Shown here piece by piece: positions 20,496 through 32,300 of a DNA stretch of 64,000 bases. This DNA comes from Owenia fusiformis (Eukaryota; Annelida; Polychaeta; Sabellida; Oweniidae): contig CAIIXF020000413.1 of NCBI GenBank assembly GCA_903813345.2, positions 1 to 64,000 of the forward strand, in the 5' to 3' direction. The number at the start of each line of letters is the position of its first letter. The first letter of the stretch is position 1. Below the pieces are notes generated by a model, which was not told the DNA's origin, did not search any database, and was given only the letters and a program-made list of their open reading frames with translations. The position numbers and the translations under genes are program-made.

Positions 20496-21017
20496 TAAAG
20501 GTCAATAATAGTGAAAATATCTTGTAGTATTCTTTGTTCCACTTTGATTTCTTTCATGATCTGCATTTCAGCAGCCATTTTGGAGCAAAAATGATACCAG
20601 AATGAGGGTTGCTTGTCTGATGTCACTTTCTTAGAACTTGACATATATGATCATTGTCATATGACGTGACATTATAATGAAAACACAATTAATTGGTTGC
20701 CTAATAAGAAAGGAAGTAAACTAACATGGTTTAACATTCACAATTCAAAGAAAGACAGTGGTCAAGACTTGCGAAACAAGTCAAATGTCAGCAACATTTA
20801 AGGCTGAACGTTTTCATGTGTGAATACCGTTCCGGGTGGCAGGGTCCCCATCTTAAAAACTTTCTAGAAAACTACATAAAACATATCATTTCTCCATGAA
20901 ATTAATACACAAAGTAGTTAGGTTGTTGGTCTTTATTATTGGAAAGTTTAAAGTGATTTTATCAAAAACCAACAAAATAAGAGCAGGGCGTCCAAGACTT
21001 TTGGATCACCCCTCTTA

Positions 21018-21109
21018 CAGAGTGTCCCAAAGTATACCCCCCCCCCTAGGCAGACATATACCAATTTCTCCATAGTATGTGTCATATATAATACTTTCGG
21101 GACACCCTG
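21018..21109. mobile_element. 92-bp TA-flanked MITE
   Basis: Inverted ends CAGAGTGTCCCAAAGTAT and ATACTTTCGGGACACCCTG, flanked by TA on both sides. It shares the TA of the neighbouring mariner element on the left. C-rich tract inside. Confidence 0.75.
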
Positions 21110-22779
21110 TAGCATAAATTTTGAAAGTCATCTTATATTAGCTAGTATAATATAGATCTCTCCATGAACTCCTTAAGATTATTAAAATTCATAAAAGTGC
21201 AACTAAACATAACGTAACATACTGACGCCGAGTGGTCAAAGAGGTCGGAAGATAACACGCCATGATCACATTAATCACCATATTAACACTTTCATAAAAT
21301 GAAATAGTATTCAACGAAAAAATCACTTTTACCTGTTTATCTGTAATAGGGATACAGGAGCATGTTCGTTGAACATCACTTGTTACGCATAAAACCCTGA
21401 TGCATTTTGAAATTAAATCATTGCAATGTTTAATATTATAACTCATGAATTACAATTACAGGGACAACATACACTGTGAGTTGACAACGTACATTTCTGA
21501 TTTTTTAAATTATACCAAATGCATGAATATTTATTAAATCTTCACCCGTCTTAAACTGTGTAGTTTAGAGAAACACATTCTCATAAAAATATTCGACACT
21601 CTGAGACGTCAGGGGAGAAAATTATCAAAGGGAATGTGTAAAAACAACATTTTTCCAAACGAACAATTGTATGGGTAGACTTACAATGAAAAAAATCTAG
21701 CACTGCTCGAAGATCTTTTAAGGTAATTAGAAAAATAAATGTCTTTGAAATCGAATACACGCAAAATCAAACATGAAATCCTTTATGTATTCCTCAAATT
21801 TATTTTTGAAAACCTGCATCAAACCTACATCATAGTCCTTGCTTAAAATCAATTAATAGTGACATAGTACATCAAAAGTGTACTACGGTATATTTTGTCA
21901 CTGTCACGTGACTGTACCTTGTCGATGGTTAGGGGTGATATAGGAAACATGTTTCTAAATGTTTACTGCATATGTACTTCAATAAGAAAATGCTTTAATT
22001 TATCATTTTATGATGAATACCATTTACATGTATATATGCCTTTATGATGTGCTTTTTTCATTCCATCATATACACCATAGCCATTATATGCATTGTATTA
22101 TAAAGTATGATTTGCCATGTTAAAACATATTTTGACTTTAAAACGAAACTATGATTTTATGATTCATTACTAGTCTCAAAACAACACATTCATTATGGAG
22201 CATATGTTTAGAGTGATTGCAGGCTGTCCAATTGTCCCGCAATTTGTGTATTTGTCAGGCATTTGCTGTAGTCACGCAGCTTTTTACCTGATACATTGCA
22301 AGCAAAAATATTTCTGTAGAAGAAAAATGAACACATTTTCTTCAGAAATTTCACGGGAATTCCATATATGTCAAGCATTTTTGTACCTACCCCCCCCCCT
22401 CTATCATTCATTCTCAAGTAAGAAAATTGAGTGCAAGAAGACGCCATTGGAGATGTGAAAACCAAACAATTTTTGTGATATATCAGCTCTCTGCATTTTG
22501 CAGCTAGGCAGCCAAGTGGGCTCTTGTATTATTTTTGTAGGGGTGGAAGGATCCTTTCATTCCGTACACAGAGAAAACAGAAATTGATAAAAATTTATTG
22601 AGTGGAATGTGAGTAGAATAACTTGCCAGATATGAACATTATATTATTTGAAGCGATTTTAGAAAATTTTGAAACCGCCATTTTGAGAATGTGTAGTAAT
22701 AGTGATAATCGATCTTGACATATTACAGTTTGTTGCTTCGCAGAAATTTTTGCCCAAAACACATTAAATGCAACATTAA

Positions 22780-24895
22780 CTAGAAAAACAGCTCCACGAA
22801 ACTCCACGAAGTAGCAAATCCCACCGAACAAAACATGTTTTGATAAATAGCGGCCATATAAAATGAGCCAAATCCATCTACTGGTATTTGAATTATCAAA
22901 GATTATGTTTTTATGAAACATGGGTGCCATTTTGAAATTCAGCTGTTATCTTTAGATTTCTTCTTTAGCAGAGCTCCTATGTCCCAAGGCATCACCATAT
23001 ACAATTTAATCCAAATCCGCCAACTGGTACTTGAGTTATAAAAGATTACATGTTTAATGAAAAATGGTGGAGATTTAGATAAATAGCAGCCACGTACCTT
23101 GAAAATTTCTTCTCAAGCAGAGCTCCGGGTAACCGGGTGATCGGGTACCTAACGTTCCTAGCAGGGTTACAAATTCTTACATAACTTACAGGATTGGTCA
23201 AATAACGTCCATATTTCGATATTACCCATTATCATGGCCGTAAATCGAACAAAATAAGAGGAGGAGATTTCTACTAGAAATTAAACAAATGTGAAAGAGT
23301 ATGCACACGCATAAATTGAAACATTAATTGCCGTTTATCTGTCATTTAACGTAAGATGACGTTAGTTTTATATGCTTTATTACCTACGAGTGAGTGATTG
23401 ACAGGATGTTGATGATTGTTTCCTATGATGGTGATTTATACTAGATATTAAACATCTCGAAGATATACGCACATATCTTGAAATGTTTTTTTTATCTGTC
23501 AATTAACGTACGATGTACGACTTATGACGTTGGTTGCTTGTTTTATTGCCTGAGTGATTGACAGGGTGATGATTATTTGTTTAGCTGGTTGGTTGGTTTA
23601 TTGGTAGATAAGTTTGTTGCTTGGTTATTTGGTCGTTTGCTTGATTGGTTGGATGGCTTGTCCGTTGAGTTGGAGGCCAGCTGGGTGGTTGGTTGCTTGG
23701 ATTTTGAAGTGGCACGTTTTAGGCCATTCTATGAAAAAAATCAAATTCCCAACCCTGCTAGGATTGTTAGGTACCTGGTCACCCAGTTACACGGTCACCC
23801 AGTTTTTTACACAAACCCTCCTTTATCTCTAGGCATCAGTATATAAAATTTGAAGTAAATCCGTCCGATGGTATTTGAGTCAAATATTACCTTTTTAATG
23901 AAAAATGCCAGCCATTTTGAAATTCAGCTGACGCCTTTGAAATTTCTTCTGAAGCAGATCTCCTTTTTCCCTAAACATCAGCATATAAAATTGGAACCAA
24001 ATCCATCCACTAGTGTTTGAGTTATCAATGTGTACGTTTTTTACGGTGGCCATTTTGAAATTCAGTGGCCAGTAAATGTCTTCCTGAGCAGAACTTATTT
24101 GTCTTTAGGCATCAGCATATAAAATTTGAACAAAATCCATCAACTGGTATTTGAGTTATCAAAGGTTACATTCTTTTATGAAAAATGGTGGCCAATTTGA
24201 TATTTAGCTGCCATCTTAAAAATCCCTTCTCGAGCAGAGCTCCTATGTCCCTAGGCATCAGCATGTAAAATTTGAACCAAATCCATTCAATGGTATTTGA
24301 GTTATCAAAGATAACGTTTTTTTACGAAAAATGGCCACCATTTCGAAATATGGTGGCCATCTTGAAAATGTCTTCTTGAGCAAGGCTCCTTTGTACCCAG
24401 GCAACAGCATATAAAATTTGAACCAAATCCATCCACTAGTATTTGAGTTATCAAAGATTATGTTTTTTCCACAAATGGTCGCCATTTTGAATTTAGTGGC
24501 CATATTGAAAATTCCTTCTCGAGCAGAGGTCCTACACACATAAGGCATGAGCCTATTTGATTTGAGTTATCAAAGATAACGTTTTTTTACAAAAAATGGT
24601 GGTCATTTTGAAATATGGTGGCCATCTTGAACCAAATCCATCCACTAGTATTTGAGTTATCAAAGATTATATTTTTTCTAAAAAATGGCCACCATTTTGA
24701 ATTTAGCGGCCATATTGAAAATTCTTTCTCGAGCTGAGGTCCTACACCCATAAGGCATAAGCCTATAAAATTTGAATGAAATCCGTCAACCAGTATTTGA
24801 GCTATTGCCCAGACACAAGAACTGACGGACAGACGAATTGACAGACGGACAGAGGAACGGACGAACAAACAGCTTTTCTCCGTTCGGTGGGATAA
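22780..24895 (-). mobile_element. HINE (Helentron-type), family A, copy 1
   Basis: The left edge CTAGAAAAACAGC is the element's 3' end (CTAG), next to CACGAAGTAGCAAATCCCACC; the right edge carries GTTCGGTGGGATAA, the inverted partner of ATCCCACCGAAC. Eight or more units share GAACCAAATCCATCCACTGG, TATTTGAGTTATCAAAG and GGCCATTTTGAAATT. A (GTCY)n-type microsatellite lies near 24820-24870. An unrelated element is inserted at about 23127-23818. Confidence 0.85.
23127..23818. mobile_element. Inverted-repeat element inside a HINE
   Basis: The related HINE at 47575-48918 has uninterrupted GAGCTCCTTTATCTC at this point; here that site is split by about 690 bp. Inner arms match in inverted form (GGTACCTAAC...CCTAGCAGGGTT and AACCCTGCTAGG...TTAGGTACC). 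The possible target duplication is CTCC. The interior has a roughly 190-bp direct repeat (GAGTGATTGACAGG...) and a TTGGTTGG-rich tract that produces a spurious Trp/Leu-rich ORF. Confidence 0.65.
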
Positions 24896-25074
24896 TTACC
24901 AATTTCTATGATAAAATAACTTGTAAACTTTATCACTTATGTTGTATTAAAGATTCAGTGTTGTTTATTCAATATTACAGACTGAACTAATTTCTCCAGG
25001 TTTTTGAGATCGTGCCCCAGGAATTGTAGAATTGATTTAACATCGTTAGAGACTATTTAAATATTTCATGTTCA

Positions 25075-25890
25075 TGAAGAACACTTTGACATTTATGGTG
25101 AACGGAGATCAATATGTTGATCAATCACTCCCTGAACAAATAAAAAAACAATGCTAGACTTCTCAGAATTCAAATCACATGATATTTTAGCTTATACAAT
25201 TTAAAATACATAAAACACAGGGATGAAAGCACCACTTTGAGCACATTGTAGGGATCAATCGAGACCACTATATGTATGCATTATGTGAGGAGACGGCAAC
25301 AGATCCATTGACATTAGAATAAAAGAAGTGAACCATATTTAAACTTATTTATGTTCAAGGAGAACACTTTGACACTTTATGTGATGAATAGAGGTCCATG
25401 TGATGAATCACTCACTGGATAAATAAAAGAATAATGCTTGGCTTCTCAGAAATCAAATCACGCCATATTTGACCTAATACTGTATAAAAGACTAACATGG
25501 GTATAAAAGCAACACTCTCAGCACATTGTAGGCTCAATCAAGTACACTATATGTATGCATTATGTGAGGAGATGGCAACAGATCCAAGGACACTAGAATT
25601 CAGTCTTGTCACACACAAAAAGGGAATTAAATTGATCCCTCAACATGTCTGACACTTGGACATTTATGGTGAATGGGATCGATCCCTGTTATGATGAATC
25701 AATCCCCGGACAAATAAAACAACAATGCACGACTTCTCAGAATTCAAATCACGTGATATTTGACCTTAATATATAATATAAAAGACTAAACACAGGGATA
25801 AAAGCCCCACTTCCAGGGCTCCATCGAGATGGCAATAGATCCAAGGACATTAGAATTCAGTCTTGTCATACACAAAGTAGGGAGATTCTA
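25075..25890 (+). repeat. About 290-bp tandem repeat, three diverged copies
   Basis: Units start near 25078, 25361 and 25655 with ACTTTGACATTTATGGTGAA-like strings, followed by GATGAATCACTC, CTTCTCAGAATTCAAATCAC and TATAAAAGAC. They lie directly upstream of the RING start exon and probably include its 5' flank or UTR, so promoter-like sequence may also have been multiplied. Confidence 0.7.
25484..25510 (+). promoter_or_regulatory. TATAAAAG boxes upstream of the RING exon
   Basis: Two TATAAAAG/TATAAAAGC strings occur here, and related forms recur in the next repeat unit near 25778-25802. They have the form of TATA boxes and lie about 0.4-0.7 kb upstream of the start codon at 26214. Transcription start is unknown, so the assignment is tentative. 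Confidence 0.3.
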
Positions 25891-25904
25891 ATGATTCCCT
25901 CAAC

Positions 25905-26213
25905 ATGTCTGAGTGTGTATCATGTAAGAAGACAATACCAAATCTGAGGACATTAGAATGCAATCATGTCACACACAAAGTAGGGAGATTCTAATGATCC
26001 CTTCAACATGTCTGAGTGTGTATCATGTAAGAAGACAATACCAAATCTGAGGACATTAGAATGCAATCATGTCATACACAAAGTAGGGAGATTCTAATAA
26101 TCCCTTCAACATGTCTGAGTGTGTATCATGTAAGAAGACAATACCAAATCTGAGGACATTAGAATGCAATGATGTCACACACAAAGTAGGGAGATTCTAA
26201 TGATCCTTTCAAC
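25905..26213 (+). repeat. 103-bp tandem repeat carrying decoy starts of the RING exon
   Basis: Three units start with ATG at 25905, 26008 and 26111; the true start follows at 26214 with the same 103-bp spacing. Each unit encodes MSECVSCKKTIPNLRTLECN and then diverges after the CNH of the RING into a short tail ending at TAA. Each is thus a 29-codon ORF holding half a RING. They would act as upstream ORFs if transcribed. Confidence 0.9.
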
Positions 26214-26390
26214 ATGTCTGAGTGTGTATCATGTAAGAAGACAATAACAGATCTGAGGACATTAGAATGCAATCATAAATGCTGCTCAAACTGTTTAGAG
26301 ACCCTCAAAGAAGAAAACTCTCCATTTGTTATCTGCCCGTTATGTAAAAAGGAATGTCTGCTGCTAAAGGGGGCAGGAAGGAAGCTCAAG
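26214..26390 (+). CDS. Start exon: C3HC4 RING finger
   Basis: 59 codons from ATG to donor GTGAGT at 26391. Zinc ligands are C4, C7, C19, H21, C24, C27, C41 and C44 with spacing C-x2-C-x11-C-x-H-x2-C-x2-C-x13-C-x2-C, a full C3HC4 RING. In this family RINGs bind E2 enzymes and promote ubiquitin transfer. The ATG chosen is the only one of four tandem candidates followed by a complete RING. Confidence 0.88.
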
Positions 26391-29300
26391 GTGAGTACAA
26401 TATACACAGGCAAATTACATCGGACCTTGTACAAGCCAGCACAGAGCTCGTAATAGCTCGTAATTTTCAACCCCCGTACTTAACCGTACGGTGCCTGTAA
26501 TGAGCCACAAAATAAATCGTAATTTTCAATCCCCGTACTTGCTCCTACGGTGCCTATTACGAGAACCATAATAGCTAGTAATTTTCAAGCCTTGTACTTG
26601 CCTGTGCAATGGCTGTAACAAGGCCCGTAATGGCTCAACACATTTTCGAGCACTGTGCTTGCCCGTAAGGGCTCGTAACGAGGCTCGTAATTGCTCATTT
26701 ATTTTGATGAACATCTTTTGATCGATGAAATAAAATACATAATAATACATAAAGACATAATTAATATGTCTTCAATAATTTCAAAATATTCGCATGTCTG
26801 TATCAACATGATAAACAGTATAAAAGCTAGGAAACAAAATGAACAGGGGGTTTACCAAAAGGAGACACCATATTTCTCTACAAGTGAAGTAAATGCATAT
26901 AAAAACATTTGCGTGCATTACGAGAATAAGTAGAATGATGATATGGGGAAAAACGTGAATCTTGTAACTGACTATTATAAATTTTTTGTTCGGAGTTCGA
27001 GAACAGGCCTCGTACGAGCTCGTACGGGCCTCGAAATTACGAGCCTCGTACATGCTCCTACAGGCCCCGAAAACAACAATTACGAGCATTGTATGAGCTT
27101 GCACCTGCCCCGAAAACGAGCTTTGTACGAGCCCGTACAAGGATGGTGCTCCTTTTAGCCCATTATGACTCGTAATTCTCGAGGCTCGTACGAGCTTGTA
27201 CAGGGCCCAATGTGATTTGCCTGTGTATAAACTTATCATATTTGTATCACAATTAATCTTCTTACAGAAATTTCTTTGTACTTATTTAGGGTATATACCC
27301 TAAAGTTTTTTCATTTTCCTCATTTGTCACATTTAATTGTAACTATTACCATTTATTCACATTTAATTACCTCATAAATAAAAATAAGGTTTGTTCCAAT
27401 ATAGTATATATTCTGAAGTCATTTTTTGACACTTATTGATTATTCAAATCTAACAAAATAAAATATGGCAATACTCCTATAATTTAGTACAAAAAAATGT
27501 AATAAATAAACATGAAGGACATTCCAAATGTATGACCCCTTTCCCAAGCTTATATGCAAACATTTCAGACAAGCATTTTCTTAAAAACCACCAAACGTAA
27601 CATTATGAGGTAAATATGATAAAAAAGGGTTTAAGTCTGGGATTTTAAATGTGTCCTAGATTAAAACCAGAACAACGGCAACGCCAAAGCGTAGCGAATC
27701 CCATCGAACATTTTTCAAAACAGGCGCCATGCTTATAATATTCACATACCAAATATGAACAAAATCGCTCCACTACTTTTCGAGTTATAGTAAAAAACGT
27801 TAAAATGGCCGCCATTTTGAAAAATGGCCGCCTTCTACCAAAAGTGTCATTAAACAGTGTGCCATGCTGATACGTATTCACGTACAAAAATATGAACAAA
27901 ATCGCTCCACTACTTTTCGAATTATAGTAAAATAAGTTAAAATGGCAGCCATTTTTCAAAATGTCCGCCATTTTTCAAAATGGCCGCCTTCTACCAAAAG
28001 TGTCATTAGACAGTGTGCCATGCTTACAGTATTCACATACCGAATATGAACAAAATCGCTCCACTACTTTTCGAGTTATAGTAAAATACGTTAAAATGGC
28101 GGCCATTTTGAAAAATGATCGCCCTCTACCAAAAGTGTCATTAGACAGTGTGCCATGCTTATACGTATTCACATACCAAATATGAACAAAATCGCTCCAC
28201 TACTTTTCGAGTTTTAGTAAAATAAGTTAAAATGGCGGCCATTTTTCAAAATGTCCACCATTTTTCAAAATGGCCGCCTTCTACCAAAAGTGTCATTAGA
28301 CAGTGTGCCATGCCTATAGTATTCACATACCAAATATGAACAAAATCGCTCCACTACTTTTCGAGTTACAGCAAAAATCGTAAAATAACGAGTAAAGGCC
28401 GCCATTTTTCAAGATGGCTGCCATGTGCTTTTTTAATATCTACATTTCTAGCTTTATTAATGTCCTATATAATTTTTTTACATTTAAAACATATTGCTAT
28501 TACAGTTTTACATATTGCACCTAAATTACTGTAAAATCGGCACTAAAATGGCCGCCATTTTTAAATGAGCGGCCATTTTGAAAATCGGCTTTCGAGCAGA
28601 ACTTCTACCCCCATAGGGTATATGTGTACAAAATATGAATAAAATCGGGCCAACGGTATTTGAGTTATTGCCCGGACGGACGGACGGACGGACGTACGTA
28701 CGGACGGACAGACGTACGTACGGACGGACGGACGGACGGACGGATGTACGTACGTACGGACGGACGTACGTACGTACGGACGGACGTACGTACGTACGTA
28801 CGGACGGACGGACGGAGGCGTTCCCTATATCCCTCCGAACTTCGTTCGATGGGATAAATATCATCATGTTATATTTTCTTTAAAAGAGATTAGATGATGA
28901 AGTATCGCAATTACTTGAAACTGTTCAACAACAAGTGGAACAAGATGAAAAGAATATCCAGGCAGAGAGAAAAAGAGCAGACGAAGAAAGAAAACGGGCA
29001 GAAGAAGAACACAAGAGGGCAGAAGAAGAATGTAAGAGGGCAGAAGAACAAAGCAAGAGGGCACAGGAGGATGTAGGAACCATTTCTGTTATCTCCATAC
29101 ACTAAACTTGTCCATTTAGTCAAATTAAACAAAATACAGGGTGTTCAAAAAAATGCAACCCAAAGGAATCGCTATATCTTGAAAAATACTAGTTCAATTA
29201 TGTTCATATTTTCAGGAAAGAAAGAAGAGATTGTGTATGTATAGCTCCTGTAGATGGTTAGTTGTAAAACATGATGCCTCGGACGCTTGCTCAAAAGACA

Positions 29301-32300
29301 GTTGTACTAGGAAATACGAAAAATGCAGTCAGGGTGACTGCAACCGCAGAAAAATTTAATAACTTCCTAACCTTGGTGTTTTGGCTCTTCAAATTTGGCA
29401 CAAATCATCTTCATTCACTGTATGGTAAATCTGTGGAGTGAAATCAAAATCACTTTAGGGACTTTACAGTCATGGTCGAAATGCTTTCAAATCGCAGTCA
29501 AACGCCCTGGTTCAGGCAGACTTAAGAAGGCATTTTGACCATGACTGTAAAGTCCCTGGAGTGAGTTTGATAAAACTCCACAAATTCACCACACATTGAA
29601 TGAGGATAATCTGTGCCAAATCTGAAGTGCCAAAACACTATGGTTAGAAAGTTATTAGGTTTTATTGGTGTGGCAATCACCTATGACTGCGTTTTTCGTA
29701 TTTTCACGGTACAACTTTCTTTTGACCAGGTATCCAAGGCATCATGTTTTACAACTTACTAACAACAGGAGCTATACACACACAGTCTCTTCTTTCTTTT
29801 CCTGAAAAAATGAACATAATTGAATTAGTATTTTCCAAGATATAGTGATTTTCCATTCGCGTTTTTCATATTTTCCTAGTACAAATGTCTTTTGAGGAAG
29901 TGTCCAAGACATCATGTTTTACAACTAACTAACAACAAGAGCTATACATACACAGTCTCTTCCTGAAAATATTAACACAATTGGATTAGTATTTTCCAAG
30001 ATATAGCGATTTCTTCGGGTTGCATTTTTTGAACACCCTGTATCTTTGTTGTTACCTATAAAATCCAAGTATGGTATAAAATAATTATAAATTGCAAATG
30101 AATTGTCTCTGTCCCACTTATGAATTTGTGATTGATGAACAAGTAAATCTGAGTTGAGAATTAACTTATAACTATAACTGTGTATTCATGAATCAGTTCA
30201 AGAGACCCTACCCATTTTATTTGATTGAATGTTTATATTTTCTTCCAAAACAAATTGAAGAATTTAATATGAGGTGAGTCACTTAACTCTGTTGTGACCA
30301 TATAAGGCACTTTTAGTACTATTTTTAATAATGACTCAATCAGTTTTAACAATATCTTACTTTTTAAACACTACTTTTTAAAGCAAATTATACTAAAGAT
30401 AAAAACCTACTTGTTACCTGATTGATTAACACTTAATAAATCATTATGCGATTTCATATATCAATCAACTGATATGCTATCATTTTTAGACCTCATCTTG
30501 AATTATGTTGCATCAATACTACACATCACTTTTATCTCTTATATATAGTATATATAAACAAGCAGGCCCGTAGCCAGGGGGGGGGGGGATCCAGGGGCGA
30601 GCCAGATATCTCCTAAACATCGTGGATCTACCTTTTTTGCTTTCTTGAAGTATTTTCTTTATATTTCAAGGTAGATGGTATAATTTGGTAACATATGCAC
30701 AGTGCATTTTGATGTGATATTGCCAATTTTTTTACAAACATTCCAAATTGATTAGAATCGTCTATATAAGCTATAAAATAGGGAACTAGTACTGCGTTTT
30801 TGAACTGCCAGTGGCGCAAGTATATTGCACAATATTTAGTTTTCCCCATAGGTATCATGAAACACATGAAAAAGAACAATGAAACCCTGCGTTGCAAATT
30901 ACATGCTCACACATTTTCAACAAAAACGATGCATTCAAGCGCACTTACTCCGCAAATTACGATGTGTATTTGCACTGCAGGGCTCATTGTTCTTTTTAGT
31001 GATACCTGGGGCGAAAACTCATAAAAATATTATGCAATTCACTTGCATCGCGGGCATACAAAAATATGGTCTAAATAATAAATTTGTTGTATTAAAATTT
31101 AAAGTTCATTTTTATCGACAGTAGGGGGTTAAGGTCAGGGTGCACTTTGATGAAATTTTATGAACATGTAATTTTCAGATAGACATGTAACTCGATCCAC
31201 ACATCATCTACATATTTCATTCTTGCACAAAAGATGGATTAGTGTACCTTAAGACTATTAATTGAGGGTTGATAATTCTTCAGAATGTTTGAATAACTAG
31301 AATATTCAGTGGTTTACTTTTCAAAATTGCAAAAAATTCTAAAGTGCACTCTGGCCATAAAGCCACCCCTGAAAAAATTTGGGCCCAAAAAATGATTCAA
31401 ACTAAAAAATGGGGGTAGCTATATACAAGCAGAATACACAGCAACATACTATTCAGAGTCAAGACCAAAGTGTAAATTAAAATTAATCATATATTTTGTT
31501 TCTTGAAACCCTCAGAATGTGCCAAATGGGCCCAAAAACTCAAATTTTTAAAAAGATAAATCATTCATTTTGATCCTAGAATCGCTCAGAATGCGCTAAA
31601 TCAGCCCAAATATCCCTTTCCGGGGTCCATAGTCAAGACCAAAGTGTAAATTGAAATAAATCACTTATTTTGATTCTTGGAATGCTCAGAACGCACCAAA
31701 TAAGCCCAGAAACTCAAATATTTAAAAAAAATCAAACATACATTTTGATCCTACAATCGCTCAGAATGCACTTAATCAGTCCAAAAACCAGTCGGGGTTC
31801 GAGCCTCCCTTATCAAAAGCTGGCTACAGGCACAACATATCTTTATATCTTTTTCTTGTTTTTGTAACTAAGCCAGGTATATCTTATATAAAAATGTATT
31901 GATGCATTTAATAAGCTTATCCGACAAAATGACACTTTTCATAATATATCTAATTTTCAGAGCATTTCCATTTACACTAAAATGTACCCAAGCACCCATT
32001 ATATCATCAGATTTGGTATACAAATTCTACAAGTTTTTTTTAGTAAAATACCTTTTCCTGTGAATCAGGCACAAAAGTGCTGAATCAGCATATGAAGACG
32101 TGAAGTTATACTGGATGAGCGTGGTGTAAAAGTGGTTTTGAAAAGTAGCAAATTTCTCTTCATATAGGTTATTTGTGTCTCATTATTATACATTGATTCT
32201 GAAATCACTGGTGTCTAGTTTTTCAGCATTTTGGAAATATCCAGATTTATACCCCCTGGTGTATTTTTAAGGGGGGTACTTGGAAAGCCATATATCATTC

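Larger units (their letters stand above)
18391..21015. mobile_element. Mariner-like element with transposase relic
   Basis: Termini CGAGGGGTGATCCAAAAGTC and the inverse GACTTTTGGATCACCCCTCT, each next to TA (18389-18390; 21016-21017). Arms are about 200 bp and contain GGTCCCTGCCACCCGGAACG. A minus-strand mariner transposase fragment remains near 20330-20495, and a family B HINE has inserted at 18702-20314. Confidence 0.85.
17756..21929. mobile_element. Outer inverted-repeat element of a nested stack
   Basis: About 60-bp terminal inverted repeats: ACCATCGACAAGGTACAG on the left and CTGTACCTTGTCGATGGT on the right, both continuing through TCACGTGAC and ACCGTAGTACACTTTTGATGTA. Further inverted pairs occur inside (TGTATGTTGTCAACTC near 18190 and its complement near 21480). 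It encloses the mariner element 18391-21015, the HINE inside that, and a 92-bp MITE. Confidence 0.75.

Noticed and set aside
23577-23846. Trp/Leu-rich ORF that looks like a membrane protein
   Set aside because: It comes from a TTGGTTGG-type low-complexity tract inside a transposon nested in a HINE.
28911-29132. Minus-strand ORF rich in Phe, Leu and Cys
   Set aside because: It is the reverse complement of the Arg/Glu-rich coiled-coil exon at 28887-29072.
31790-31810. GGGGTTCGAGCCTCC resembling a tRNA B box
   Set aside because: No A box, acceptor stem or cloverleaf could be drawn around it; it lies in a transposon end.
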